NCBI RefSeq assembly: GCF_021462525.1
Contig: NZ_JAKEDT010000006.1
Coordinates: forward strand, 34,672-90,014
Direction of reading: 5' to 3'
Length of the DNA: 55,343 nucleotides
DNA from: Thermus caliditerrae
GTDB taxonomy: Bacteria; Deinococcota; Deinococci; Deinococcales; Thermaceae
The position numbers and the translations under genes were made by a program. Below are positions 42,270 to 48,801 of the stretch, one piece after another. Position 1 is the stretch's first letter. Each line of letters begins with the position of its first letter. The notes below the pieces were generated by a model. It saw only the letters and a program-made list of their open reading frames with translations. It did not search any database and was not told the DNA's origin.

Positions 42270-42404
42270 TCAGCGCCTCCGGTCCTTCCTCTCGTCCAGC
42301 CAGGCCCAGATCCCCGCCAAGCCGTAAGAGGAGAGGACAAAGCCCAGAGAAAAAGCTAGGGCTACGGCCCACTTGGTCCAGTAGTCCATTTCTACCCCTG
42401 TCAT
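42270..42404 (-). CDS. Small single-span membrane protein
   Basis: 44 residues from ATG 42404 with a GGGAGC site. One transmembrane helix (KWAVALAFSLGFVLSSYGLA) and a charged tail, LDERKDRRR, which places the C-terminus in the cytosol by the positive-inside rule. Function unknown. An immediate terminator supports a real gene. Confidence 0.5.
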   Translation of the reverse strand: MTGVEMDYWTKWAVALAFSLGFVLSSYGLAGIWAWLDERKDRRR

Positions 42405-42488
42405 GCTCCCATGGTAATCCCCCGCTTTCGGGGTTTGCAAGATGGAACGCTTGCCAAACTGAGCTTGCTTTGCAAGCCTTCTTGAGGT

Positions 42489-43048
42489 ATGCGTTTCCCC
42501 AGTGGCAAGCGCGGATTTCCCCGAAGGAAGCCTAGACCCAGGGAAGTCCTGGACCTCTGCCTGCACCTGGCCCAGGAGGTGGCCCCACCTACCCCCAAAG
42601 GCCACCCCGCCAGACCCTGGCGCTAGGGCTACCTCGCCCTCCTCCTCTTCTGCGCCTTCTACAGCCTCACCTACCGGGCTACAGAGGCCCATCTCCAAGA
42701 CCTCCTAGAGAGCCCCCTTCCCTCCCACCAAGCCCTAGCTGCCTACGCCCAGAAGCACCTGAACAAAGCCGTGCTGCAGGCGCTGCTGGAGCGGCTGGTG
42801 CAGGAGGTGGAAGCTCGGCCTCCCCAAGAGGAAGGTGAACCCTCCTTTTCATGAAGGACAGCACCCATTTGGTTTACCGCAGCAAGGATACGGTGCTGCG
42901 TTGGCGCGGGAGGCAGGAGGAGCGGTGGATGCGGGGGCACAGCCGGCTCCTGGCCCTGGTGCGGGGGCTTGCGGTGTGGTCCTTGATCCGGCTGCGTGGG
43001 CGAGCGGGACGTGCGGGACGAGGTGCGGCGGGGTTTCTTGCCCTCTAG
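42489..43048 (+). pseudogene. Decayed DDE transposase
   Basis: A chain of broken frames: YAFPQWQARISPKEA, VLDLCLHLAQEVAPPTPKG, GYLALLLFCAFYSLTYRATE, AHLQDLLESPLPSHQALAAY, LERLVQEVEARPPQ, then DSTHLVYRSKDTVLRWRGRQ and HSRLLALVRG. Order and spacing fit the N-terminal and early catalytic (DST) part of an IS5/IS4-like transposase. At least two stops and a frameshift interrupt it, and the catalytic C-terminus is missing. Confidence 0.65.
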
Positions 43049-43156
43049 AAAGGGCGGGCGTTTGGGTGGCTCAAAGACGCGGAGAGGAGGTGCTGGTCTT
43101 CCTCCTCCCGCTTGAAGGCGTGGGCTACGTGAGCTTCTGCCAGGTGAGGTGATGCG

Positions 43157-43480
43157 GTGGGACGCTTCCTGCCTGCGCTTTTCCTCCTGACCCTCGGCTT
43201 AGCCTTGGACCTGCATGCCAGGGCTTCGTCTGGGGCCTCCTCTCCCCTTCTGGGGATCTCCCTCCCTGGAAACGCGCCCGGCGGTGTGGAGGAGTTGACG
43301 CTGGAAAGGGCCTTCCAAAGGGTGGCCTCCGCCCTACGGTTTACCTGCGACCTCAGAGCCTTGGAGGTGGACCGCCTGAATGGCCCTCTTGGGGAGGAAG
43401 GCCGCCGGGGGCTGGAGCGGAAGCTCCGGGAAACCGGCTGGCAGCCCGCCTTCAGCGCCATTGGGGCAACCCGGGCCTGA
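43157..43480 (+). CDS. Exported protein of unknown function, probably shortened by an in-frame TGA
   Basis: 107 residues from GTG 43157. Signal peptide MGRFLPALFLLTLGLALDLH, cut near HARA. The mature part, VEELTLERAFQRVASALRFT, then DLRALEVDRLNGPLGEE, resembles small secretin-like N0/STN domains (fold guess only). After TGA 43478 the same frame continues LLEREVFGRRVRVLLVEAQE and GACPSPW to TAG 43580, so the ancestral protein was probably 140 residues. Confidence 0.5.
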   Translation: MGRFLPALFLLTLGLALDLHARASSGASSPLLGISLPGNAPGGVEELTLERAFQRVASALRFTCDLRALEVDRLNGPLGEEGRRGLERKLRETGWQPAFSAIGATRA

Positions 43481-43672
43481 CTGCTGGAACGGGAGGTCTT
43501 CGGCCGGAGGGTGAGAGTTCTCCTGGTGGAGGCCCAGGAAGGGGGCAGAGCCCTTTTAGGGGCCTGCCCCAGCCCCTGGTAGCTCGCCTCCGCTGGGCGG
43601 AGCTCTCCTTAGAAGCCGGGTAAGCTAACAGGAGGGCGGTGGGCCCTCGAGGGCCGCCCCCTCAAGACCCGC

Positions 43673-43900
43673 CTAGCCGCTGTAATCCGCCAGGCGGGCT
43701 TTAGCCTCCTCCAGCCAGGCCTCAACCTCCTCCCGGGGAACGCCAAAGAGGGCGGCGATCTCCGTGGGCGTGTGAGGGTGGGCGTTCAAAACCCCGGAGT
43801 ACATGGCGAGCACCATGTACCCTCTCTCCCCAAGGAGCTCACGCGCCTCCTCCTCTTTCAGCCGAGACAGGTGTTCCCGAATCCGCTCCAGCTCGTTCAC
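43673..43900 (-). CDS. Small helix-turn-helix protein (sigma region 4-like)
   Basis: 75 residues from GTG 43900: NELERIREHLSRLKEEEARE, then TPTEIAALFGVPREEVEAWL, a helix-turn-helix like sigma-70 region 4. TATTCT ends 6 nt before the start, again a leaderless layout. It is divergent from the metallopeptidase-like gene, with only 27 bp between starts. It may regulate that pair. Confidence 0.65.
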   Translation of the reverse strand: MNELERIREHLSRLKEEEARELLGERGYMVLAMYSGVLNAHPHTPTEIAALFGVPREEVEAWLEEAKARLADYSG

Positions 43901-43927
43901 GGGTCGAGAATACCAGAAAAGCCCAAA

Positions 43928-44380
43928 ATGCCATCCATAGACACCTTGAAGGGACTCATCGAAGCCGCCCGGCCCTACCTCCCCGGCCTCCCCCCGGAGG
44001 TGGAGGTGGTGCCTTGGGGAAAGACGGGCCTCGGTCACGGGCGTAGCCCGTATCTTGAGGACCCCCGCTACCTGGGCCTGGCCTTCCGGGACCGCCCGGC
44101 CATCGCCCTTCGCCCCGGCCTCGAGGGGGAAGCCCTGGAGCGGGTGGTCCTTCACGAACTCCTCCACCTGGCCGAGCCCCTCCTCTCTGAAGGGTGGACC
44201 AGGGCTTTGGAGCCCGTACTCCGCTACACCCTCAAGGCGGGGCTTCCTCCCCGGGACGTGCCCAGGCTGGCCTGGGTTTCCCTCGAGGAAGCCCAAGCCC
44301 GCCTCCTCCAAGACCTTCCCCCCATCGAGGGGGAAGAGGCCCGCTTCTTCCCCGGCCCTGGGGGTGGTCCCCGACCCTGA
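43928..44380 (+). CDS. HExxH-motif metallopeptidase-like protein
   Basis: 150 residues from ATG 43928, MPSIDTLKGLIEAARPYLPG. The zinc-type motif is in RVVLHELLHLAEP, preceded by LAFRDRPAIALRPG, as in small cytosolic zincin-like proteins (ImmA/IrrE-like or SprT-like in size). No signal peptide. Divergent from an HTH gene, a layout seen in regulator-protease pairs; that link is inference. Confidence 0.6.
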   Translation: MPSIDTLKGLIEAARPYLPGLPPEVEVVPWGKTGLGHGRSPYLEDPRYLGLAFRDRPAIALRPGLEGEALERVVLHELLHLAEPLLSEGWTRALEPVLRYTLKAGLPPRDVPRLAWVSLEEAQARLLQDLPPIEGEEARFFPGPGGGPRP

Positions 44381-44411
44381 CCTGACCGAGGATCCCTTCT
44401 ACCTCTTTTGA

Positions 44412-44637
44412 GATAACCTTCCAGTTTCTGCCACCCCGAAATCCTACAGGAAGGGGGGAGGGGTGCGGAATGTGGGCTTTTACCCTGGTCACCCCTGCGC
44501 TTCTCCCACCTTTTCTTTTCACTCGGTTCCCTTCCTCGCTGTTCTCCCTCTCCCTCCCCCCGTGCCAGGGGCATAGTGTCCCCCCCCACCCCTCGAGGCC
44601 CAGCCCTATAGGGTGTCCCCCTAGGGAACCCACTCGA
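44412..44637. other. Pyrimidine-rich gene-free stretch
   Basis: No supported gene. The plus strand at about 44490-44600 is strongly biased to C and T. It leads into the two palindromic repeats. Confidence 0.5.
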
Positions 44638-44687
44638 GTCAGCAGGAAGGGGGGTAGGGGCGAGCGATTACCCCCCTCTCTGCTGAC
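44638..44687. repeat. 50-bp palindromic repeat, copy 1
   Basis: Arms GTCAGCAG-GAA-GGGGGGTA and TACCCCCC-TCT-CTGCTGAC around a short loop. The flanks CGA before and AGGGG after are shared with copy 2. Confidence 0.85.
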
Positions 44688-44763
44688 AGGGGAGAGGAAA
44701 GGGAGAACGGCTTCCCCTTTTCCCTCCTCTCCCGCCCCCTTTCCCTCCCCCCTCGGGCTTCGA

Positions 44764-44813
44764 GTCAGCAGGAAGGGGGGTAAAAATCAGCGGTTGCCCC
44801 CCTCTCTGCTGAC
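44764..44813. repeat. 50-bp palindromic repeat, copy 2
   Basis: Same arms and orientation as copy 1, exactly 126 bp further on, with a different loop (AAAAATCAGCGGT) and one mismatch in the inner stem. It ends about 70 bp before the subtilase start. Confidence 0.85.
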
Positions 44814-44881
44814 AGGGGAAGAGGGGGGAGTGACCGGAGGCTGGTCCCCCCGCCCCTACCCTAAGGGAGGTTCTCCTCCGG

Positions 44882-46654
44882 GTGGAAGGCCTGCCTGCCC
44901 CTCCCCCACCCCTCCGGGTGGACCTGACCCGGGGGCAGGCCCAGGTGGAGCTCCTCCTGGAGGCCCCACCGGGGGACCACCGGGGCCTGGTGGTGGCCGA
45001 GGGCGGGGGGCTTAGGCGGGAGGCCCCCTTCCGCCTCCAGGTAGCCCCAAGGCCCCCTGCTGAGGCCTTCCTGGAGGGGGTGGTTTATGTGGGAACCTCC
45101 GGCCCAAGGCCCCAAGGGGCCGGGGCTTCCCCGAGCTACCTCCGCTTTTGCCCCACGGGGTGCCCGGGCAGGCCCCTGGGCGGGGGATGGTACCGGGCGG
45201 AAGGCCTTCTCCCCCAAGGTCTGGCCCAAGGTCTTCCCGACCGCCCCATCCGGGCCCAGGGGGTGGCCGAACCCCTGTTCCCCCGGCAGTGGAACCTCCG
45301 CCTCTCCCGCTTCCCCGAGGCCTGGGGCCGGGCCACGGGAGCGGGGGTGGTGGTGGCCGTGCCCGACACCGGGGTCCTCGGGGGCCACCCCGACCTGCAG
45401 GGGGCCCTCCTCCCCGGGCTGGACCTCCTGGAGGGGGACACCGACCCGGAGGAGCCCCCCACGGGAAGCCCCTGGCAGACCTTCCACGGCAGCCACGTGG
45501 CCGGGATCGTGGCCGCTCCCTGGCAGGGGGTGGGGATGGCCGGGGCCTCCCAGGCGGGGATCCTCCCCATCCGGCTCCTCACCCCCGAGGGCACCGGGTG
45601 GGAGAGCGACTTGATCCTGGCCCTGCGCTGGGCGGCAGGCCTGCCCGTGGCGGGCCTTCCCCCAAACCCCCACCCGGCGCAGGTGGTGAACCTCTCCCTG
45701 GCCGGGGAGGGGGCCTGCAGCCCCGCCCTGCAGCAAGCCCTGGACGAGGTGCGCTCCCACGGGGTCTTGGTGGTGGCGGCGGCGGGGAACCAGGGGCGGG
45801 ACCACCGGGAGTTCTTCCCCGCCAACTGCCGGGGCGTTTTGGCGGTGGGAGCGGTGGGGCCGGATGGGCGGCTCGCCCCCTACAGCAACCGGGGAGCCCC
45901 CCTTCTGGCCCCAGGGGGGAACGGGGCCTTGGGGGCCGAGGCCCTGGTCCTGGGGCCCAGCTTCGCCTCGGGCTTCGCCTACCGCCTCCTGCAGGGGACC
46001 AGCCAGGCGGCCCCCCACGCCGCCGGGGCGGCGGCCCTCCTCCTCAGCCTTCGGCCCGGTCTGGGCCCGGAGGCCCTCGAGGCCGCCCTCCTCCTGGGGG
46101 CGGAGGCCACCCCTGAGGGGCGGCTCCTCCGGGCGGACGGGGCCCTGGACGCCCTGGGGGACGGGGGCGTGCTCCTGCGGGCAGAAGGGGAGCTCGCCCT
46201 CCGGCCCGGGGAGGAGGGGCAGGTGGGGGTGGAGGTGCTGGCCCCCTTCCCCGTGCGGGTGGAGGTCCGTCCCGACCCCGGCCTCTCCGCCTACCTGGCC
46301 CCAAACCCGGCCCAAGGCCGGGCGGTGCTGCGGGTGCGGGCGGCCTTGGGGCTTTCCCCAGGGGCGTACCGGGTGGCCCTGGGGGCGGGCCAGGGCCAGG
46401 CGGAGGTGCCCGTGGCGGTGGGCGTGGGAAGGGAGCGGGTGGTGCTGGAGGCCTGCCCCCCCTCAGGGTCCTGCCTGCGGGCGACGCTGCCCCCCGGGGG
46501 CGGGCCTTTCCGCCTGGAAGCCGCCCCGGGCCTCCCCTACCGCCTCCAGGCCTTCCTGGACGGCAACGGCAACGGCCTCCTGGACCCCTGGGAGCCTCGA
46601 GGGGAGGCGGAGGCCCTGGCCCCGGCCCGGGGTGTGGTGCTCATGGTATGGTAG
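44882..46654 (+). CDS. Subtilisin-like serine protease (S8), N-terminus probably lost
   Basis: 590 residues from GTG 44882. Catalytic triad: Asp162 in AVPDTGVLGG, His202 in FHGSHVAGIV and Ser374 in QGTSQAAPHAAG, with oxyanion Asn303 in AAGNQG. A C-terminal beta-rich region follows, with LDGNGNGLLDPWEP, a calcium-binding-type loop. Residues 1-60 look like a beta domain and there is no signal peptide. The frame is open upstream only to TGA 44831, with no start codon in between, so the secretion signal was probably cut off near the palindromic repeats. Proteolysis outside the cell would be the family role. Confidence 0.88.
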   Translation: MEGLPAPPPPLRVDLTRGQAQVELLLEAPPGDHRGLVVAEGGGLRREAPFRLQVAPRPPAEAFLEGVVYVGTSGPRPQGAGASPSYLRFCPTGCPGRPLGGGWYRAEGLLPQGLAQGLPDRPIRAQGVAEPLFPRQWNLRLSRFPEAWGRATGAGVVVAVPDTGVLGGHPDLQGALLPGLDLLEGDTDPEEPPTGSPWQTFHGSHVAGIVAAPWQGVGMAGASQAGILPIRLLTPEGTGWESDLILALRWAAGLPVAGLPPNPHPAQVVNLSLAGEGACSPALQQALDEVRSHGVLVVAAAGNQGRDHREFFPANCRGVLAVGAVGPDGRLAPYSNRGAPLLAPGGNGALGAEALVLGPSFASGFAYRLLQGTSQAAPHAAGAAALLLSLRPGLGPEALEAALLLGAEATPEGRLLRADGALDALGDGGVLLRAEGELALRPGEEGQVGVEVLAPFPVRVEVRPDPGLSAYLAPNPAQGRAVLRVRAALGLSPGAYRVALGAGQGQAEVPVAVGVGRERVVLEACPPSGSCLRATLPPGGGPFRLEAAPGLPYRLQAFLDGNGNGLLDPWEPRGEAEALAPARGVVLMVW

Positions 46655-46726
46655 ACCTCTTTTTCTTCTTCCCGTCCCTACCAGGAGGAGGACTTCCTGG
46701 CGCTCCTCAGGGATCGGGACCTTAGA

Positions 46727-46862
46727 GACTGTCGTAAAAGTCGTGGACCTTTGAGGGGTGTAGAGGACACGCCCATTCCACCTCAACGACCTCAGCGATG
46801 AGGAATGGGCCATCCTTGAGCCCCTGAACCCTGCTCCCAATCCCGGGGGTCGCCCCGCCGAG
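46727..46862 (+). pseudogene. IS5-like transposase N-terminal fragment
   Basis: HLNDLSDEEWAILEPL followed by PGGRP matches the start of IS5-family transposases (LTDEEWAxLEPLLP). An AGACTGTCGTAAAAGTC sequence just upstream may be the element end. The frame runs on without a stop into the following ORF. Confidence 0.6.
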
Positions 46863-47156
46863 GTGCCTCGCCGACTTTCCCGCCCGTGGGAAGACTGCGA
46901 GGGCCCCATTCCCCTCGAGGATCTCGGCTCGGGTCTGGAGCGGGTGGCCGACTACCACGCCGCCCAAGCCCTAGAGAACCTGGGGCTGGCGGAGCCCCTG
47001 CTGGAGGAGGCCCGCAAGGCTCTGGCGGCGGGGAACGCCCAGGAGGCGAAAGCTTCCTTGGGGCAAGCCCTCGATTCCCTGAGCCGGGGCCTGTCCCACA
47101 GCTGGAAGCACCTGGGCCTCCGCCACCTGCTTTACGGCAACCGCGGGCTCTTGTGA
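46863..47156 (+). CDS. Helical protein of unknown function, 5' end uncertain
   Basis: 97 codons from GTG 46863. After about 15 residues of transposase-derived sequence it reads PLEDLGSGLERVADYHAAQA, then LEEARKALAAGNAQEAKASL and LSRGLSHSWKHLGLRHLLYG, an amphipathic helical protein. The IS5-like fragment is fused in frame in front of it, so the original start was probably removed. It precedes the 47185 gene by 28 bp and is probably co-transcribed. Confidence 0.45.
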   Translation: MPRRLSRPWEDCEGPIPLEDLGSGLERVADYHAAQALENLGLAEPLLEEARKALAAGNAQEAKASLGQALDSLSRGLSHSWKHLGLRHLLYGNRGLL

Positions 47157-47184
47157 ACCCTTGGCGGGGGAAGGGGGAAAGGCG

Positions 47185-47406
47185 ATGGGAGCTTCCGCCG
47201 CAGAGCCGAAGGAGTTCCGGCTCACCCCAGAGCAGGCGGTGGCGCTTCTGAACCTCCTCGAGGCGGAGCTGGACTACGAGGGCTTCCTGCCCAGGCCCCT
47301 TGAGGAGGTGCGGGAGGCGCTGAAGGCGTGGGTCAGGGAGCGGAACCTGGCCCGCAAAAACCCTGCGGGCGGCTACTACCTGGTAAGGAGGGAGCACGGA
47401 GCGTGA
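47185..47406 (+). CDS. Small protein of unknown function
   Basis: 73 residues from ATG 47185, with a GGGGGAAAGG ribosome site: EFRLTPEQAVALLNLLEAEL, then PLEEVREALKAWVRERNLAR and GGYYLVRREHGA. Helical and charged, and likely cytosolic. Followed by a strong terminator. Confidence 0.6.
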   Translation: MGASAAEPKEFRLTPEQAVALLNLLEAELDYEGFLPRPLEEVREALKAWVRERNLARKNPAGGYYLVRREHGA

Positions 47407-47448
47407 GGCTGTTTAGCTGGAGCCGTGCCTGAAGCGACCGACAAGCAG

Positions 47449-47475
47449 GCCCCCAGGCTATCTGGGGGCTTTTCG
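47449..47475 (+). terminator. Intrinsic terminator
   Basis: GCCCCCAG and CTGGGGGC around GCTAT, followed by TTTTCGTTTTT. The best T tract in the window. Confidence 0.92.
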
Positions 47476-47540
47476 TTTTTGCGGGAAGAGACTCCTGTGG
47501 TCCGTTCCCCGCCGCTATCCTTTAGGCGAAAGGAGGAAAG

Positions 47541-48203
47541 ATGACGGACCTCACGATCGCTCCCATGGAAGAGATCCTGGCGGTAGCTTCGAAGGAGCTA
47601 GAAAGGGTCAAGCTACCCGGCACGGCAGACTACCTGCGCCGGGAGCTGGACAAGGCCACAGAAAAAGGGGACGAGTACTTTCTCCTCCAGCCCCTGGGGG
47701 CCATCCGCTACGCCCTGGCCCTGCAGGAGAAGGCCCTAGAATACGCCAAGCGCTACAACTACGGGGCGGAGGTGGCCGACAGGGTGGTCCTGCGCCGCCT
47801 GCGGATCATCCCCCCCTACTGGCTTACGGACTACATCACGCCGAAGGGATGGGAGAAGGCGAAGAACCAAGCGGCCGAGGTGGCCCGGCGGACCTTCCTG
47901 CACGAATTCAACGAGGAAGCCCTCTACCTCCACTACCTCAAGCGGGCCGGGGCGGACCTGCGGGTGGAGCTTCTGGAAGCCCAGCGCTCCCCCAAGGGAG
48001 ACTCGATCCACCTGCCCGTGTGGGTGGGGGATGGAAGGGAGGGGGTGATGCTGGAGGTGTTCTACCTGGAGGATATGCCCTTCACCGAAGCCGTCACCCG
48101 CTTGCTCTCCGAACCCCCGGCCTCCTGGGATAAGGAGCGCCTCGAGGCTGCCCGGCACCTGGCGGTGCAGGCGGTGCGGGAAGCCCGCTTCACCCGCACC
48201 TGA
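47541..48203 (+). CDS. Uncharacterised protein
   Basis: 220 residues from ATG 47541 (AAAGGAGGAAAG ribosome site). Mostly helical with charged surfaces: MEEILAVASKELERVKLPGT, PYWLTDYITPKGWEKAKNQA, then a strand-rich part IHLPVWVGDGREGVMLEVFY. No signal peptide or metal motif. Followed 28 bp later by a membrane protein gene, so the two may act together. Family not recognised. Confidence 0.65.
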   Translation: MTDLTIAPMEEILAVASKELERVKLPGTADYLRRELDKATEKGDEYFLLQPLGAIRYALALQEKALEYAKRYNYGAEVADRVVLRRLRIIPPYWLTDYITPKGWEKAKNQAAEVARRTFLHEFNEEALYLHYLKRAGADLRVELLEAQRSPKGDSIHLPVWVGDGREGVMLEVFYLEDMPFTEAVTRLLSEPPASWDKERLEAARHLAVQAVREARFTRT

Positions 48204-48231
48204 AGGCAAAGGTCTCCCCGCAGGAGGAGGT

Positions 48232-48741
48232 ATGAACAAGCCCACGAAGGAGATCCCCCTCGAGGCCCAAAGGATCGCCTCAGCCGCCCTCAAGGTGGCT
48301 GGCGGGCTTTTCCCTCCCGTCTTCCTCGTCCAAAGCTTGTGGAAGGGCCAGAACCTTTTGCGTCTGCGCCAAGCGCCCGCCTTCTTCTTCCTCACCCCCC
48401 TCCTTGCGGCCCTCAGCGCTTTTCTTCTCTACTTCCTGGTGCCCAGCGCCCCGATACCCGCCCTCCTTTCCGCCCTCACGGCCCTTGCGGTGGGGGCGTG
48501 GCTTCTCCCAAGGAGCCTGGGCCGGGAGGGGCACCCCTTCCCCGGCGCTTCCGCCGTGGCCCTGGCCTCCACCCTCTCCTGGGCTCTCGGGAGCTTCCTC
48601 TACTGGAAGGGGCTCCATGGGGGCTCCCTCCTCGAGGTGGCCTTCGGGGGGACGGCCGCCATCCTCGGGTACGCCTACCTGTTCCCCCACCTGGAGGCGG
48701 GGCTGGCGCAAATGGGGGAAGGGGCGGAACCCCCTCAATAG
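48232..48741 (+). CDS. Four-helix membrane protein of unknown function
   Basis: 169 residues from ATG 48232 with an AGGAGGT site. Hydrophobic segments around FFFLTPLLAALSAFLLYFLV, IPALLSALTALAVGAWLL, VALASTLSWALGSFLYW and LEVAFGGTAAILGYAYLF. Short charged N- and C-termini. Probably in an operon with the 47541 gene and ended by the 48765 terminator. Confidence 0.65.
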   Translation: MNKPTKEIPLEAQRIASAALKVAGGLFPPVFLVQSLWKGQNLLRLRQAPAFFFLTPLLAALSAFLLYFLVPSAPIPALLSALTALAVGAWLLPRSLGREGHPFPGASAVALASTLSWALGSFLYWKGLHGGSLLEVAFGGTAAILGYAYLFPHLEAGLAQMGEGAEPPQ

Positions 48742-48764
48742 CGGCTGAACGGGTCCAAAAAACC

Positions 48765-48787
48765 GCCCCCTGGTTTCCCCAGGGGGC
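48765..48787 (+). terminator. Intrinsic terminator
   Basis: GCCCCCTGG with CCAGGGGGC around TTTCC, followed by TTTCCCTTTCCTT; lies between convergent genes. Confidence 0.85.
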
Positions 48788-48801
48788 TTTCCCTTTCCTT
48801 C

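Noticed and set aside
32784-43480. Selenocysteine or pyrrolysine recoding at the in-frame stops
   Set aside because: No SECIS-like stem was recognised after the TGAs, one case is TAG, and the proteins are not known selenoproteins; loss of a Trp codon is simpler.
44635-44820. CRISPR-like repeats
   Set aside because: Only two copies, fully palindromic, 126 bp apart, with a non-spacer-like pyrimidine-rich interval.
44470-45015. 181-codon plus-strand ORF across the palindromic repeats
   Set aside because: Translates through both palindromes and a pyrimidine tract; composition is Pro/Ser/Arg-rich, so non-coding.
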